Shown: positions 26,032 through 39,902, counted from the first letter of the stretch. The stretch: 64,000 nt of DNA from Mycolicibacterium malmesburyense (GCF_001050015.1 NZ_CVTB01000258.1:62001-126000), one strand, 5' to 3'. Notes: a model not told the origin generated them from the sequence alone. Program-made: numbers and translations.

Positions 26032-26937
26032 TCACTCGCGAGCAATGCTGCGAGGGGTCGTGATGCCCGCGAGCTTGTCCGGATTGCGCATGGCGTACAG
26101 GTTCGTGATCTTGTCGTCGATGACCTCGAAGACGAAGAGACCTTCCAGGTGATCGCCGGTGTAGACGACGACGGCAGGTGCGCTGTTGTAGATCGCCGTC
26201 TCGATGCGCATCTCCGGTGTCTCCTTGGCCACCTGGAACAGCCGCGCCATGAGCGCGGCCACCCGGCGAGCGCCGACAACGGGCCTGCGGATGGCGGTGG
26301 CCTTGCCGCCGTGGTCCGCGGTCCAGGTGACGCCGGGGGACAGCAGCGCCATCAACCCCTCGACGTCACCGGTGGCCGCCGCGGCCAGGAACTGTTCGGT
26401 GATCTGCTCGGTCCGCCGTTCGTCCACCGGTCCGAAACGGTTGCGCCGCGCGTGGACGTGTTCGCGGGCGCGGTGCGCCATCTGGCGCACGGTCGACGCG
26501 GATCTGTCCACCGCGCCCGCGATCTCGTCGTAGTCGAACCCGAACACCTCGCGCAGCACGAACACCGCGCGTTCGTCGGGCGTCAGAGTCTCCAGCAGCA
26601 CCAACATCGCCATCGACACCGACTCGGCCAGCACGACATCGGACGACGCGTCGCGCGACTCGAGCAGCAGCGGTTCCGGCAACCACGGGCCGACGTACTC
26701 CTCGCGCCGACGCGACCTGGCGCGCAGGGCGTTGAGCGCCTCCCGGGTCACCAGCTGGGCCAGGTACGACTTGGTGTCGCGCACGGTGTCGAGGTCGACA
26801 TCGGCCCAGCGGAGATAGCTGTCCTGCAGCACATCGTCGGATTCCGTTGCGCTGCCAAGAATCTCGTAGGCGATGGTGAACAACAGCGGCCGCAGGACGG
26901 TGAACCGCTCGGCATGGTCGCCCGGTGTGGTGGTCAC
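26032..26937 (-). CDS. ECF41-family RNA polymerase sigma factor (copy B)
   Basis: 301 aa from the GTG at 26937 (VTTTPGDHAERFTVLRPLL), overlapping the upstream oxidoreductase stop by 4 bases (GTGA). Sequence is close to copy A throughout: WLPEPLLLESRD in the linker, sigma-4 HEVFG equivalent REVFGFDYDEIAGA, WTADHGGKATA, and YAMRNPDKLAG. The SnoaL-like extension is complete. Both copies keep all regulatory motifs, so both are probably functional. The pair arose by duplication of the whole sigma-oxidoreductase unit. Confidence 0.92.
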   Translation of the reverse strand: MTTTPGDHAERFTVLRPLLFTIAYEILGSATESDDVLQDSYLRWADVDLDTVRDTKSYLAQLVTREALNALRARSRRREEYVGPWLPEPLLLESRDASSDVVLAESVSMAMLVLLETLTPDERAVFVLREVFGFDYDEIAGAVDRSASTVRQMAHRAREHVHARRNRFGPVDERRTEQITEQFLAAAATGDVEGLMALLSPGVTWTADHGGKATAIRRPVVGARRVAALMARLFQVAKETPEMRIETAIYNSAPAVVVYTGDHLEGLFVFEVIDDKITNLYAMRNPDKLAGITTPRSIARE

Positions 26938-28148
26938 GTTCGCGTGACCGCCTTCGACGCGTGTGCCGGCTGTACGGGCCGCGGGCCACCCTTGAGCCAG
27001 AACGCCCACTCCGGCTTGCGGGCCGAGCGCCGCATCGCCCACAGCGTGCCCTTGCACACCGCCTCTTTGAATCTCGCGACCGCCCGGCCCGCGAAGTAGA
27101 CGTTCACCGGGGTGTCGTCCTTGCGGGTGAACTGCACGGTCGCGCTCCGGCGTCCCAGGCTGATGCACGATCCGGCATAAGCGAATTCGAAGTCGGCCGG
27201 GGCGGTGCCCGCGATGCGGCTCAGCACGGTGTTCGCCGCCTGCGGTGCGAGCTGCGTCGCGGTGGCACAGCACATCCGCAGCGGTTCGTTCGACGGGGCC
27301 GCACAGTCACCGACGGCGACGATACGCTCATCGTCCACGCTGGTCAGCGTCTCGTCGGTGATGAGGCGGCCCATCTCGTCGGTGCGCAGGCCGCTCGCGG
27401 TCGCCAACTCCGGCACGCCGAACCCTGCGGTCCAGATGGTGAGGGCGGTCGGTCGTACCGCGCCGTCGGCGAAGACGACCGCGTCGGCTCGTACCTCGGT
27501 GACCATGTCGTGTTCCATCACCGTCACGCCGAGCCTGGCCAGTGCCTTGGCGGTGGAGCGTCGGCCGGGATCCGACAGCGACGGACCCAGACGCCCGCCG
27601 CAGACCAGCGTCACGTTGCGGCCCTGTTCGGCGAGTTCCGAAGCGGTCTCGATGCCCGTCAGGCCGGCGCCCACGACGGTCACCGGGGCCGCGGGATGCA
27701 GCTGTTCCAGTGCCGAGCGCAGCCGCTGGGCCTGCTCGAATTCGGCGATCGGATAGGCGAATTCGGCAGCTCCGGGGATGTTCGTCGGCACCGTCCCGGT
27801 ACTGCCGACGGCGTAAATGATGTAGTCGTAGTCGAGTTCGCGACCGGACTCCAGAACCACTGTTCGCGCCGCGGCATCGATGCGGACCGCTGTGTCGACC
27901 ACCAACCGGATACCGTCGCCGAGGAGCGTGCCGTAGTCGACACCGGCGTCGTAGCCGGCGGCAACCATCTGGTGCAACCGGATCCGCTCGACGAACTTCG
28001 GCCGGGGGTTGACCACGGTGACGTCGACGTCGCTGCGCTGGCGCAGGCGGTTGGCCGCCAGGACTCCGGAGTAGCCGCCGCCGATGACGACGACTCTGGT
28101 GTCGCGGGGGATGTCGACCTTGTGTGTGCGTGCGGTGAAATCAGTCAT
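26934..28148 (-). CDS. FAD-dependent pyridine-nucleotide oxidoreductase (ECF41 partner, copy B)
   Basis: 404 aa. FAD motif VVVIGGGYSGVLAANRLRQ (19-37), second dinucleotide motif VTVVGAGLTGIETASEL, and IVAVGDCAAPS. It is paralogous to copy A, including ERIRLHQ, YAVGSTG, NIPGAAEFAYPI and WTAGFGVP. The ATG is only 9 bases from the promoter -10 element, so the transcript is probably leaderless. The C-terminus has a basic tail (MRRSARKPEWAFWLKGG). The substrate is unknown. It precedes sigma copy B with GTGA overlap. Confidence 0.9.
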   Translation of the reverse strand: MTDFTARTHKVDIPRDTRVVVIGGGYSGVLAANRLRQRSDVDVTVVNPRPKFVERIRLHQMVAAGYDAGVDYGTLLGDGIRLVVDTAVRIDAAARTVVLESGRELDYDYIIYAVGSTGTVPTNIPGAAEFAYPIAEFEQAQRLRSALEQLHPAAPVTVVGAGLTGIETASELAEQGRNVTLVCGGRLGPSLSDPGRRSTAKALARLGVTVMEHDMVTEVRADAVVFADGAVRPTALTIWTAGFGVPELATASGLRTDEMGRLITDETLTSVDDERIVAVGDCAAPSNEPLRMCCATATQLAPQAANTVLSRIAGTAPADFEFAYAGSCISLGRRSATVQFTRKDDTPVNVYFAGRAVARFKEAVCKGTLWAMRRSARKPEWAFWLKGGPRPVQPAHASKAVTRT

Positions 28149-28156
28149 GCCCTTTA

Positions 28157-28183
28157 GACACCGCCCGGCGGCGGGCCGTGACA
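28157..28183 (-). promoter_or_regulatory. ECF41-type promoter of operon B
   Basis: Minus strand TGTCACG (28183-28177), 16 bases, TGTC (28160-28157), the same spacing as operon A. The ATG begins at 28148, which puts the expected transcription start at or next to the start codon. Confidence 0.8.
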
Positions 28184-28186
28184 GAT

Positions 28187-28202
28187 TGTGACGCGCGTCA
28201 CA
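28187..28202. promoter_or_regulatory. Perfect CRP-type palindrome TGTGA-N6-TCACA
   Basis: TGTGACGCGCGTCACA is a perfect 16-bp palindrome matching the mycobacterial CRP (Rv3676) consensus TGTGA-N6-TCACA. It lies directly upstream of the operon B -35 element and 7 bases below the gdhA stop, centred about 45 bases before the expected start of transcription. Confidence 0.8.
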
Positions 28203-28208
28203 CCCGAA

Positions 28209-31113
<2,905 letters not shown>

Positions 31114-31132
31114 TTGAACTGAAGCTTATGGT

Positions 31133-31987
31133 GTGGCGGTGAGCGAGAAGCGTCCAGGCAGAAGGGAGCAGCCTCCTGCCCCGGCTCCGCTGGGTCCGCT
31201 GATCGACGCACACACCCATCTCGATGCGTGCGGTGCGTCGGACGCGGCGAGTGTCCGGGCGATCGTCGACCGCGCCGCGGCGGTGGGCGTGCGGGCCGTC
31301 GTCACCATCGCCGACGATCTGGATTCCGCGCGATGGGTCACCGAGGCCGCCGACGCCGACGAACGCGTCTACGCCGCCGTCGCGCTGCACCCGACGCGGG
31401 CCGACGCCCTGACCGAGGACGCCAAGGCGGTCATCGAGCGGCTGGCCGAACACCCGCGCGTCGTGGCGGTCGGTGAGACCGGCCTGGACCTGTACTGGCC
31501 CGGGAAGTTGGAGGGCTGCGCGGAACTCGCCACCCAGCGAGAGGCCTTCGCGTGGCACATCGACCTCGCCAAGCGCACCGGTAAACCGCTGATGATCCAC
31601 AACCGGGAGGCCGACGAGCAGATTCTCGACGTCCTGGCCGCCGAGGGCGCCCCCGACACCGTGATCTTCCACTGCTTCTCCTCCGGGCCGGAGATGGCGC
31701 GTCGCTGCATCGACCGGGGCTGGCTACTGAGTCTGTCGGGCACCGTCAGCTTCAAGAACGCCAAAGCGCTGCAGGAAGCCGCCACGCTCATTCCCGCCGG
31801 GCAAATGCTCGTCGAGACCGACGCGCCGTTCCTCACACCCCACCCGTACCGAGGCGCGCCCAACGAGCCCTACTGCCTTCCATACACTGTGCGGGCGCTG
31901 GCGGAGATCATCGGTAAGCCGGCCGAGGCGGTCGCGCGGGAAACCACGACGACAGCCGAACGCGCTTACGGCCTTGCGAGTTGCTGA
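31133..31987 (+). CDS. tatD: TatD-family metal-dependent DNase
   Basis: 284 aa; GTG at 31133 or at 31139 two codons later. TIM-barrel amidohydrolase-fold nuclease: metal ligands HxH in IDAHTHLDACG, Glu in AVGETGLDLYW, His in LMIHNREAD, His in VIFHCFSSG and Asp in VETDAPFLTP. TatD enzymes are 3'-5' exonucleases in oxidative DNA repair or DNA degradation. It corresponds to Rv1008. The N-terminal 20 residues (RPGRREQPPAPAP) are extra and disordered. It precedes rpfB by 90 bases. Confidence 0.92.
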   Translation: MAVSEKRPGRREQPPAPAPLGPLIDAHTHLDACGASDAASVRAIVDRAAAVGVRAVVTIADDLDSARWVTEAADADERVYAAVALHPTRADALTEDAKAVIERLAEHPRVVAVGETGLDLYWPGKLEGCAELATQREAFAWHIDLAKRTGKPLMIHNREADEQILDVLAAEGAPDTVIFHCFSSGPEMARRCIDRGWLLSLSGTVSFKNAKALQEAATLIPAGQMLVETDAPFLTPHPYRGAPNEPYCLPYTVRALAEIIGKPAEAVARETTTTAERAYGLASC

Positions 31988-32001
31988 CCGCGGGCCTCTC
32001 C

Positions 32002-32018
32002 GTTACCGTGCTGTGACC
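32002..32018 (+). promoter_or_regulatory. GTTACC/GTGACC direct repeat upstream of rpfB
   Basis: GTTACC at 32002 and GTGACC at 32013 repeat at 11 bases, the period expected for an OmpR-family regulator such as MtrA. rpfB is a reported MtrA target in M. tuberculosis. The factor assignment is by memory and analogy. Confidence 0.45.
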
Positions 32019-32026
32019 GAAAGCGA

Positions 32027-32048
32027 AGTGCCACGAGGATGTGGCGCT
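32027..32048 (+). promoter_or_regulatory. Leader hairpin upstream of rpfB
   Basis: AGTGCCAC (32027-32034) pairs with GTGGCGCT (32041-32048) over a GAGGAT loop: an 8-bp stem with one G-U. A smaller CCGA/TCGG hairpin follows. In M. tuberculosis a conditional terminator in the rpfB leader has been reported; whether this is the counterpart is unproved. Confidence 0.4.
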
Positions 32049-32059
32049 CCGTCCGATAG

Positions 32060-34104
<2,045 letters not shown>

Positions 34105-34109
34105 CGCCT

Positions 34110-34901
34110 TTACTGCAACGCGCGAACGATCAACGCGATGAACTCGCGGCACGACTGGTAACGGTCCGCGGGCGTCTTCGCCAGCGCCTTGGCCACGATC
34201 GAGTCGAATGCGCGTGGCAGCCAGTCGATTTCGCGTGAGAGCCGCGGCGGCGGGCGATGCAGATGTGCCTCGACCAGCCCGACGCGGGAATCGTCGCGGA
34301 ACGGCGGCGATCCGGTGATCAGCTCGACCGCCGTGCAGGCCAGCGCGTACTCGTCGGTCGCCTCCGACGGCGCCCGCCCGGCGATCAGTTCCGGTGCCGA
34401 ATACGGCAGCGAGGCCTCCACCTGCGTAGGGCGTCGGCAGATGTCGTCGGTCAGCTCGACGGCCACCCCGAAGTCGATGAGCACGGCGCGCGTCCCGTCG
34501 GGTTCGACGAGGATGTTGGCGGGTTTGACATCGCAGTGCACGATCGCGCGGTTGTGGATGTAGTCCAGCGCGTCGGCGATCTGGCCGAGCGCGGTGAGAC
34601 GTTCGGTGACCGTACGCAGGCGCTGCACCGCGCCGCCCGCGACGAACTCCATCGTCAACCACCCCGGCCCGCGTTGGTAGACGGTGACGATGTGGGGGTG
34701 GTCGAGGCGGTGGGCGAACTCGAACTCCCGCCGCAGCCGGGCGACATGAGCCCGATCGCGGGTGTGCTCGTCGAGGATCTTGAGCGCGACCACTCGCGCC
34801 GGGTTGTCCACGTCGTGCACGCGGTAGACCGTCGCGGATCCGCCGCGGCCGAGGGCCTCGTCGACCACGTAGTCGTCGAACCGGTCGCCGACGGACAGCA
34901 C
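34110..34901 (-). CDS. Soluble Ser/Thr protein kinase, non-RD type
   Basis: 263 aa, kinase domain only, no membrane segment. Gly-loop GRGGSATVY (18-26), Lys41 in VALKIL, catalytic loop HCDVKPANIL (H122, D124) where Cys replaces the Arg of HRD, DFG at 143-145, and APE as YSAPEL. Lacking the RD arginine, it need not be controlled by activation-loop phosphorylation. It is cytoplasmic, like PknG or PknK, but lacks their extra domains. It sits on the opposite strand between ksgA and ispE, which are adjacent in M. tuberculosis. It is divergent from ispE by 79 bases. Substrate unknown. Confidence 0.88.
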   Translation of the reverse strand: MLSVGDRFDDYVVDEALGRGGSATVYRVHDVDNPARVVALKILDEHTRDRAHVARLRREFEFAHRLDHPHIVTVYQRGPGWLTMEFVAGGAVQRLRTVTERLTALGQIADALDYIHNRAIVHCDVKPANILVEPDGTRAVLIDFGVAVELTDDICRRPTQVEASLPYSAPELIAGRAPSEATDEYALACTAVELITGSPPFRDDSRVGLVEAHLHRPPPRLSREIDWLPRAFDSIVAKALAKTPADRYQSCREFIALIVRALQ

Positions 34902-34980
34902 GAGCTCAGACTAATGCGGCCGGCGGCGTCCACCTTCTGAGACGGCTCCCCCCACTCTGTCCTTTCGATAGTGTCGTGCC

Positions 34981-35955
34981 GTGCCGAGCTGGAACGGAAA
35001 CACCGCCTCCGAGTGGGTCCCCACCGGGTCGGTCACCGTGCGCGTGCCCGGCAAGGTCAACCTCTATCTGGAAGTCGGTGACCGCCGCGACGACGGTTAC
35101 CACGAACTCACCACCGTGTTCCACGCCGTGTCGTTGCTCGACGAGGTCACCGTCCGCAACGCCGACATGCTGTCGCTGGAGATGTCCGGCGAAGGGGCCG
35201 AATCGCTGCCCGCCGACGAACGCAACCTCGCGTGGCAGGCCGCCGAACTCATGGCCGAGCACGTCGGCCGGGCGCCCGACGTGGCGATCACGATCGACAA
35301 GTCCATTCCGGTCGCCGGCGGGATGGCGGGCGGCAGTGCCGATGCGGCCGCCGTGCTCGTCGCGATGAACACGCTGTGGGAGTTGGGGGTGCCACGCCGC
35401 GACCTGCACGCGCTCGCGGCTCGGCTCGGCAGCGATGTGCCGTTCGCACTGCACGGCGGAACGGCGCTCGGCACCGGGCGCGGCGAGGAGCTGGCCACGG
35501 TGCTGGCCCGAACGACCTTCCACTGGGTGCTGGCCTTCGCCGAGGGCGGGCTGTCGACCCCGGCGGTGTTCGCTGAGATCGACCGGCTTCGCGACTCGGC
35601 GGGACCCGACCGCGAGGCACCGCCGAGGCTGGACGACCCCGAGCCCGTGCTCGCGGCGCTGGCGTCCGGCGACCCCAATCAACTCGCGCCGCTGCTCGGC
35701 AACGACCTGCAGCCCGCCGCGCTGAGTCTCGACCCCGGTCTGCGCCGCACGCTGCGCGCGGGCACCGAGGCCGGGGCGTTGGCGGGCATCGTCTCGGGAT
35801 CGGGGCCGACCTGCGCGTTCCTGTGCGCGTCGGCCGGCCAGGCTGTCGACGTCGGCGCGCAGCTGGCGGGCGCCGGCGTGTGCCGCACTGTCCGGGTGGC
35901 CAGCGGGCCCGTGCAGGGCGCCCGGGTGGTGCCCACGCCGTCACCCTCGGTGTGA
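34981..35955 (+). CDS. ispE: 4-diphosphocytidyl-2-C-methyl-D-erythritol kinase
   Basis: 324 aa, GTG start. GHMP-family kinase of the non-mevalonate pathway, phosphorylating CDP-methylerythritol. Motifs: [24 protein letters not shown] at the N-terminus, the ATP-binding Gly-rich loop [17 protein letters not shown] (about 104-120), and [13 protein letters not shown] near the C-terminus. Length is at the upper end of the family. It is the third gene of the rpfB-ksgA-ispE order, now separated from ksgA by the inserted kinase gene, so it needs its own promoter. Confidence 0.95.
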   Translation: MPSWNGNTASEWVPTGSVTVRVPGKVNLYLEVGDRRDDGYHELTTVFHAVSLLDEVTVRNADMLSLEMSGEGAESLPADERNLAWQAAELMAEHVGRAPDVAITIDKSIPVAGGMAGGSADAAAVLVAMNTLWELGVPRRDLHALAARLGSDVPFALHGGTALGTGRGEELATVLARTTFHWVLAFAEGGLSTPAVFAEIDRLRDSAGPDREAPPRLDDPEPVLAALASGDPNQLAPLLGNDLQPAALSLDPGLRRTLRAGTEAGALAGIVSGSGPTCAFLCASAGQAVDVGAQLAGAGVCRTVRVASGPVQGARVVPTPSPSV

Positions 35956-36336
35956 ACCCCTTCCCGGCGCGAGCGCTCGCTGGTGTACACGAACGTCGAG
36001 ACGCTGTACACAGCCGCGCGCTCGGCGCCGAGGCGGTGTGACTCAGACCTCAATTATCGCGAGAGTTTGGCGGCTACTTAAGAGTTGCCTAAGATGAGCG
36101 ACGGTGATGATCAGCTGTCATGCATCGGACGCGATTTCCTTTCCCGCCGCAGACCCCGGCGGGCGCCTCGTCGGATATGGCGCAGGCTTCGGTGCATCAC
36201 CATTTCGAGACTTAACCGCTCCCGATTCGTGTGCGCGCCTTCGCGAACGCGCCTCTGATCAGGCGGAGGATATAAGGGCATTTGCGCTGACGCTCATGTC
36301 GCCGGCGCAGCGGCTCCAGAAACCGAGGAGGGCGTC
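35956..36336. other. Intergenic region upstream of the fatty acyl-AMP ligase
   Basis: 381 bases. A 78-codon frame at 36104-36340 exists but has no recognisable domain, overlaps the next start and shows no clear ribosome site, so I do not call it. The region should hold the ligase promoter; I see no identifiable operator. Confidence 0.5.
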
Positions 36337-37971
36337 GTGAGCCGATTCACCGAGAAGATGTACCGCAATGCCCGCACCGCCAAGACGGGCATGGTCACCG
36401 GTGAACCGTACGAACCCGTTCGCCACACCTGGGGCGAGGTGCACGAGCGCGCGCGCTGCATCGCGGGCGGCCTGCAGAAGGCCGGCATCGGCCTCGGCGA
36501 CGCGGTCGGCGTGCTTGCCGGCTTCCCGGTGGAGATCGCCCCGACCGCGCAGGGCCTGTGGATGCGCGGCGCCAGCCTGACGATGCTGCACCAGCCCACG
36601 CCCCGCACCGACCTCGCGGTCTGGGCCGAGGACACCATGAACGTGGTGCGGATGATCGAGGCCAAGGCCGTGATCGTCTCCGAGCCGTTCCTGGTCGCGG
36701 TCCCGGTGCTCGAGGAGCAGGGCATCAAGGTCCTCACCATCTCCGACCTGATGGCTTCCGAACCGATCGATCCGATCGACGTCGGCGAGGACGATCTCGC
36801 GCTGATGCAGCTGACGTCCGGGTCCACGGGTTCGCCCAAGGCGGTGCAGATCACCCACCGCAACATCTACTCCAACGCCGAGGCCATGTTCATCGGCGCC
36901 GAATACGACGTCGACAAGGACGTCATGGTCAGCTGGCTGCCGTGCTTCCACGACATGGGCATGGTCGGCTTCCTCACCATCCCGATGTACTTCGGCGCCG
37001 AGCTGGTCAAGGTCACGCCGATGGACTTCCTGCGCGACACCCTGCTGTGGGCCAAGCTCATCGACAAGTACAAGGGCACGATGACCGCCGCGCCGAACTT
37101 CGCCTACGCGCTGTTCGCCAAGCGGTTGCGCCGCCAGGCCAAGCCGGGTGAGTTCGACCTGTCGACGCTGCGCTTCGCGCTGTCGGGCGCCGAGCCTGTC
37201 GAGCCCGCCGACGTCGAGGACCTGCTGGACGCGGGTAAGCCGTTCGGCTTGAAGCCCGACGCCATCCTGCCCGCCTACGGCATGGCCGAGACCACGCTGG
37301 CGGTGTCGTTCTCCCCGTGCGGCGCCGGTCTGGTCGTCGACGAGGTCGACGCCGACCTGCTGGCCGCCCTGCGCCGCGCCGTGCCCGCCACCAAGGGCAA
37401 CACCCGCCGACTGGCCTCCTTGGGACCGCTGCTGCGCGACCTCGAGGCCCGCGTCATCGACGAACAGGGCAACGTGATGCCGCCGCGCGGCGTCGGCGTG
37501 ATCGAGCTTCGCGGCGAGTCGCTGACGCCCGGTTACCTCACCATGGGCGGCTTCATCCCGGCACAGGATGAGCACGGCTGGTACGACACCGGCGACCTCG
37601 GCTACATCACCGAGGAGGGCAACGTCGTCGTGTGCGGCCGCGTCAAGGACGTCATCATCATGGCCGGCCGCAACATCTATCCGACCGACATCGAACGCGC
37701 CGCCTGCCGCGTCGAGGGTGTCCGCCCGGGGTGCGCGGTCGCCGTGCGATTGGACGCCGGTCATTCGCGGGAGACGTTCGCCGTCGCCGTCGAGTCCAAC
37801 TCCTGGCAGGATCCCGCCGAGGTGCGCCGCATCGAGCACCACGTCGCTCACGAGGTGGTCGCCGAGGTCGACGTGCGGCCACGCAACGTCGTCGTGCTCG
37901 GGCCGGGCACCATCCCGAAGACGCCGTCGGGCAAGTTGCGCCGCAGCACCTCGGTCTCGCTGGTCACCTAA
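36337..37971 (+). CDS. Fatty acyl-AMP ligase (FadD-like, Rv1013/pks16 type)
   Basis: 544 aa, GTG start. ANL-superfamily adenylation enzyme: AMP-binding loop [18 protein letters not shown] (about 165-182), [26 protein letters not shown], and the C-terminal hinge and Lys in [13 protein letters not shown]. It has the fatty-acyl-AMP-ligase pattern ([10 protein letters not shown]), which favours release of acyl-AMP to a polyketide or NRPS carrier over CoA ligation. The M. tuberculosis ortholog is named pks16 but is not a polyketide synthase. No PKS lies next to it. The acyl substrate is unknown. Confidence 0.9.
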   Translation: MSRFTEKMYRNARTAKTGMVTGEPYEPVRHTWGEVHERARCIAGGLQKAGIGLGDAVGVLAGFPVEIAPTAQGLWMRGASLTMLHQPTPRTDLAVWAEDTMNVVRMIEAKAVIVSEPFLVAVPVLEEQGIKVLTISDLMASEPIDPIDVGEDDLALMQLTSGSTGSPKAVQITHRNIYSNAEAMFIGAEYDVDKDVMVSWLPCFHDMGMVGFLTIPMYFGAELVKVTPMDFLRDTLLWAKLIDKYKGTMTAAPNFAYALFAKRLRRQAKPGEFDLSTLRFALSGAEPVEPADVEDLLDAGKPFGLKPDAILPAYGMAETTLAVSFSPCGAGLVVDEVDADLLAALRRAVPATKGNTRRLASLGPLLRDLEARVIDEQGNVMPPRGVGVIELRGESLTPGYLTMGGFIPAQDEHGWYDTGDLGYITEEGNVVVCGRVKDVIIMAGRNIYPTDIERAACRVEGVRPGCAVAVRLDAGHSRETFAVAVESNSWQDPAEVRRIEHHVAHEVVAEVDVRPRNVVVLGPGTIPKTPSGKLRRSTSVSLVT

Positions 37972-37981
37972 CCTCCTACGC

Positions 37982-38040
37982 CGAGAGTGCGTGTCAGCAC
38001 ATGACACGCCCGCGCCGCGACAGCGGTTTGCGCACTCTCG
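37982..38040. repeat. Nested inverted repeat after the acyl-AMP ligase gene
   Basis: Outer arms CGAGAGTGCG (37982-37991) and CGCACTCTCG (38031-38040) are perfect. An inner perfect hairpin GCGTGTCA/TGACACGC with a GCACA loop lies at 37989-38009. It can act as a terminator; it may also be a dispersed mycobacterial repeat. Confidence 0.7.
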
Positions 38041-38082
38041 CGCGGTAACGAGCCGTCGGTGACAGCCGATACGGTCGGTGTC

Positions 38083-39042
38083 ATGCCTTCCGCACCCGCC
38101 ATCGAGGCGATCGATCTTGCGAAGCGCTTCGGTGACGCCGGACCGGCGGTCGACCATGTCAGTTTCGCCGTCGCGCCCGGCACCGTGCTGGGCCTGCTGG
38201 GCCCCAACGGCGCCGGCAAGACCACCACGGTGCGCATGATGACGACGTTGACGGCGCCCACCAGTGGCACCGCGCGCGTCGCCGGATACGACGTCGTCCG
38301 CGAACCCGACCAGGTGCGACGCAACATGGGCCTGACCGGTCAGGTCGCCACCGTCGATGAACTGCTCACCGGCCGCGAGAACATCCGGATGATCGGCGGG
38401 CTCTACGGCATCGGTCGAAAAGACCTGAAACGGTTGGGCGATGAACTGCTCGAACAGTTCTCCCTCGCCGACGCCGCCGACCGCGTCGTGAAGTCGTACT
38501 CGGGCGGCATGCGCCGCAGGCTCGACCTCGCGGTCAGCCTGCTCGCGTCGCCGCCGGTGCTCTTCCTCGACGAACCGACCACCGGGCTGGACCCGCGCAG
38601 TCGCAGCGAATTGTGGGAGGCGCTGAGGGAATTGGTCCGGCAGGGCACCACGCTGTTGCTGACCACGCAGTACCTCGAGGAGGCCGACCAACTCGCCGAC
38701 AACATCCTGGTGATCGACAAGGGACGCATCATCGCCGAGGGCTCGCCGCTCCAACTCAAACAGCAGGCCGGCAACGCCAGCCTGGTCGTCACGGTGACGA
38801 ACGCCGAAGACCTTCGCGCGGCCGAGGCGCTGCTGGCCAGGGGCGGCGTCGAGGTGTTCGTCAACGCCGGTGCACGCGAATTGACCGCCCCCGCAGACGG
38901 ACTCGACGACATGATCCGCGTCGCGGGCCGGCTGCGGGAAAGCAACATCGCGGTCGATGACATCGGACTGTCCCGGCCGAGCCTCGACGATGTGTTCCTC
39001 TCGCTGACCGGGCACCGCAGCGAAGAGGAGGTCGACGCGTGA
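38083..39042 (+). CDS. ABC exporter ATP-binding protein (DrrA-like)
   Basis: 319 aa from the ATG at 38083; an in-frame GTG at 38059 is possible. Walker A GPNGAGKT, ABC signature YSGGMRRRLDLA, Walker B LFLDEPTTG, and the C-terminal DrrA-type extension after about 230 (ELTAPADGL, then RPSLDDVFLSLTGHR). DrrA proteins energise export of daunorubicin-like drugs or of phthiocerol lipids. The permease follows with a 4-base overlap (GTGA). No DrrC is present, so the transporter is probably A2B2. Confidence 0.9.
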   Translation: MPSAPAIEAIDLAKRFGDAGPAVDHVSFAVAPGTVLGLLGPNGAGKTTTVRMMTTLTAPTSGTARVAGYDVVREPDQVRRNMGLTGQVATVDELLTGRENIRMIGGLYGIGRKDLKRLGDELLEQFSLADAADRVVKSYSGGMRRRLDLAVSLLASPPVLFLDEPTTGLDPRSRSELWEALRELVRQGTTLLLTTQYLEEADQLADNILVIDKGRIIAEGSPLQLKQQAGNASLVVTVTNAEDLRAAEALLARGGVEVFVNAGARELTAPADGLDDMIRVAGRLRESNIAVDDIGLSRPSLDDVFLSLTGHRSEEEVDA

Positions 39043-39902
39043 CGACCGAAAAGATCGAGACCATCGCGCCACCACCGCAGACCGATAGGCGACGGGTCGC
39101 GCTACGGACCCCGAACATCGCCCAACAGTCGTGGATCATGGTCAAGCGCAACATGATCCACACCAAACGCATGCCCGAGATGCTGAGCGACGTCACCGCG
39201 CAGCCCATCATGTTCGTCCTGCTGTTCGCTTTCGTGTTCGGAGCGTCGATACCCAACCCGGGAGGCACCAACTACCGCGAGTTCCTGCTGCCCGGCATCC
39301 AGGCGCAAACCATCGTGTTCTCGGCGTTCGTCGTGGCATCCGGTATCACCGCCGACGTCGAGAAGGGCATCATCGACCGGTTCCGGTCGCTGCCGATCTC
39401 GCGGTCGTCGGTGCTCATCGGGCGCAGCATCGCCAGCCTGATCCACTCGTCGCTGGGTGTGGTGGTCATGGCGCTGACGGGCCTGGCGATCGGGTGGCGC
39501 ATCCGCGGCAGCGTCGCCGAGGCGGTGCTGGCCTTCGCGCTGGTCCTGGTCTTCGGCTTCGGCATGATCTGGTTCGGCATCCTGATCGGATCGCTGCTGC
39601 GCACCGTCGAGGCAGTCAACGGGGTGATGTTCACCGTCCTGTTTCCGATCACGTTTCTGGCCAACACCTTCGTGCCCACCGAGCCGATGCCGCACTGGTT
39701 GCGGGTGATCGCCGAATGGAACCCGGTCTCGTCGCTCGCGCAGTCGATGCGCCAACTGTGGGGCAACGGCGGACCGGCCCCGGAGAGCGCGCAACTTCCG
39801 CTGCACCATCCGGTGTTGGCCACCCTCATCTGGTCACTACTGCTGACCGCGGTCTTCGCGCCGTTCGCTTTGCGCGCCTACGCCCGCCGTACGGGCAGCT
39901 AG
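39039..39902 (+). CDS. ABC-2 type permease (DrrB-like)
   Basis: 287 aa, overlapping the ATPase gene by 4 bases (GTGA). Six hydrophobic segments: about 59-78, 90-112, 133-156, 165-190, 197-217 and 258-281. ABC-2 signatures: NYREFLLPGIQAQTIVFSAF, KGIIDRFRSLPISRSSVLIGR and PITFLANTFVPTEPMP. It pairs with the DrrA-like ATPase to export a lipid or drug; the substrate is unknown. The TAG stop shares the palindrome CTAG with the stop of the convergent APH-like gene. Confidence 0.9.
   Translation: MTTEKIETIAPPPQTDRRRVALRTPNIAQQSWIMVKRNMIHTKRMPEMLSDVTAQPIMFVLLFAFVFGASIPNPGGTNYREFLLPGIQAQTIVFSAFVVASGITADVEKGIIDRFRSLPISRSSVLIGRSIASLIHSSLGVVVMALTGLAIGWRIRGSVAEAVLAFALVLVFGFGMIWFGILIGSLLRTVEAVNGVMFTVLFPITFLANTFVPTEPMPHWLRVIAEWNPVSSLAQSMRQLWGNGGPAPESAQLPLHHPVLATLIWSLLLTAVFAPFALRAYARRTGS

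Noticed and set aside
36104..36340. 78-codon frame before the acyl-AMP ligase
   Set aside because: No recognisable domain, overlaps the next start, no clear Shine-Dalgarno.
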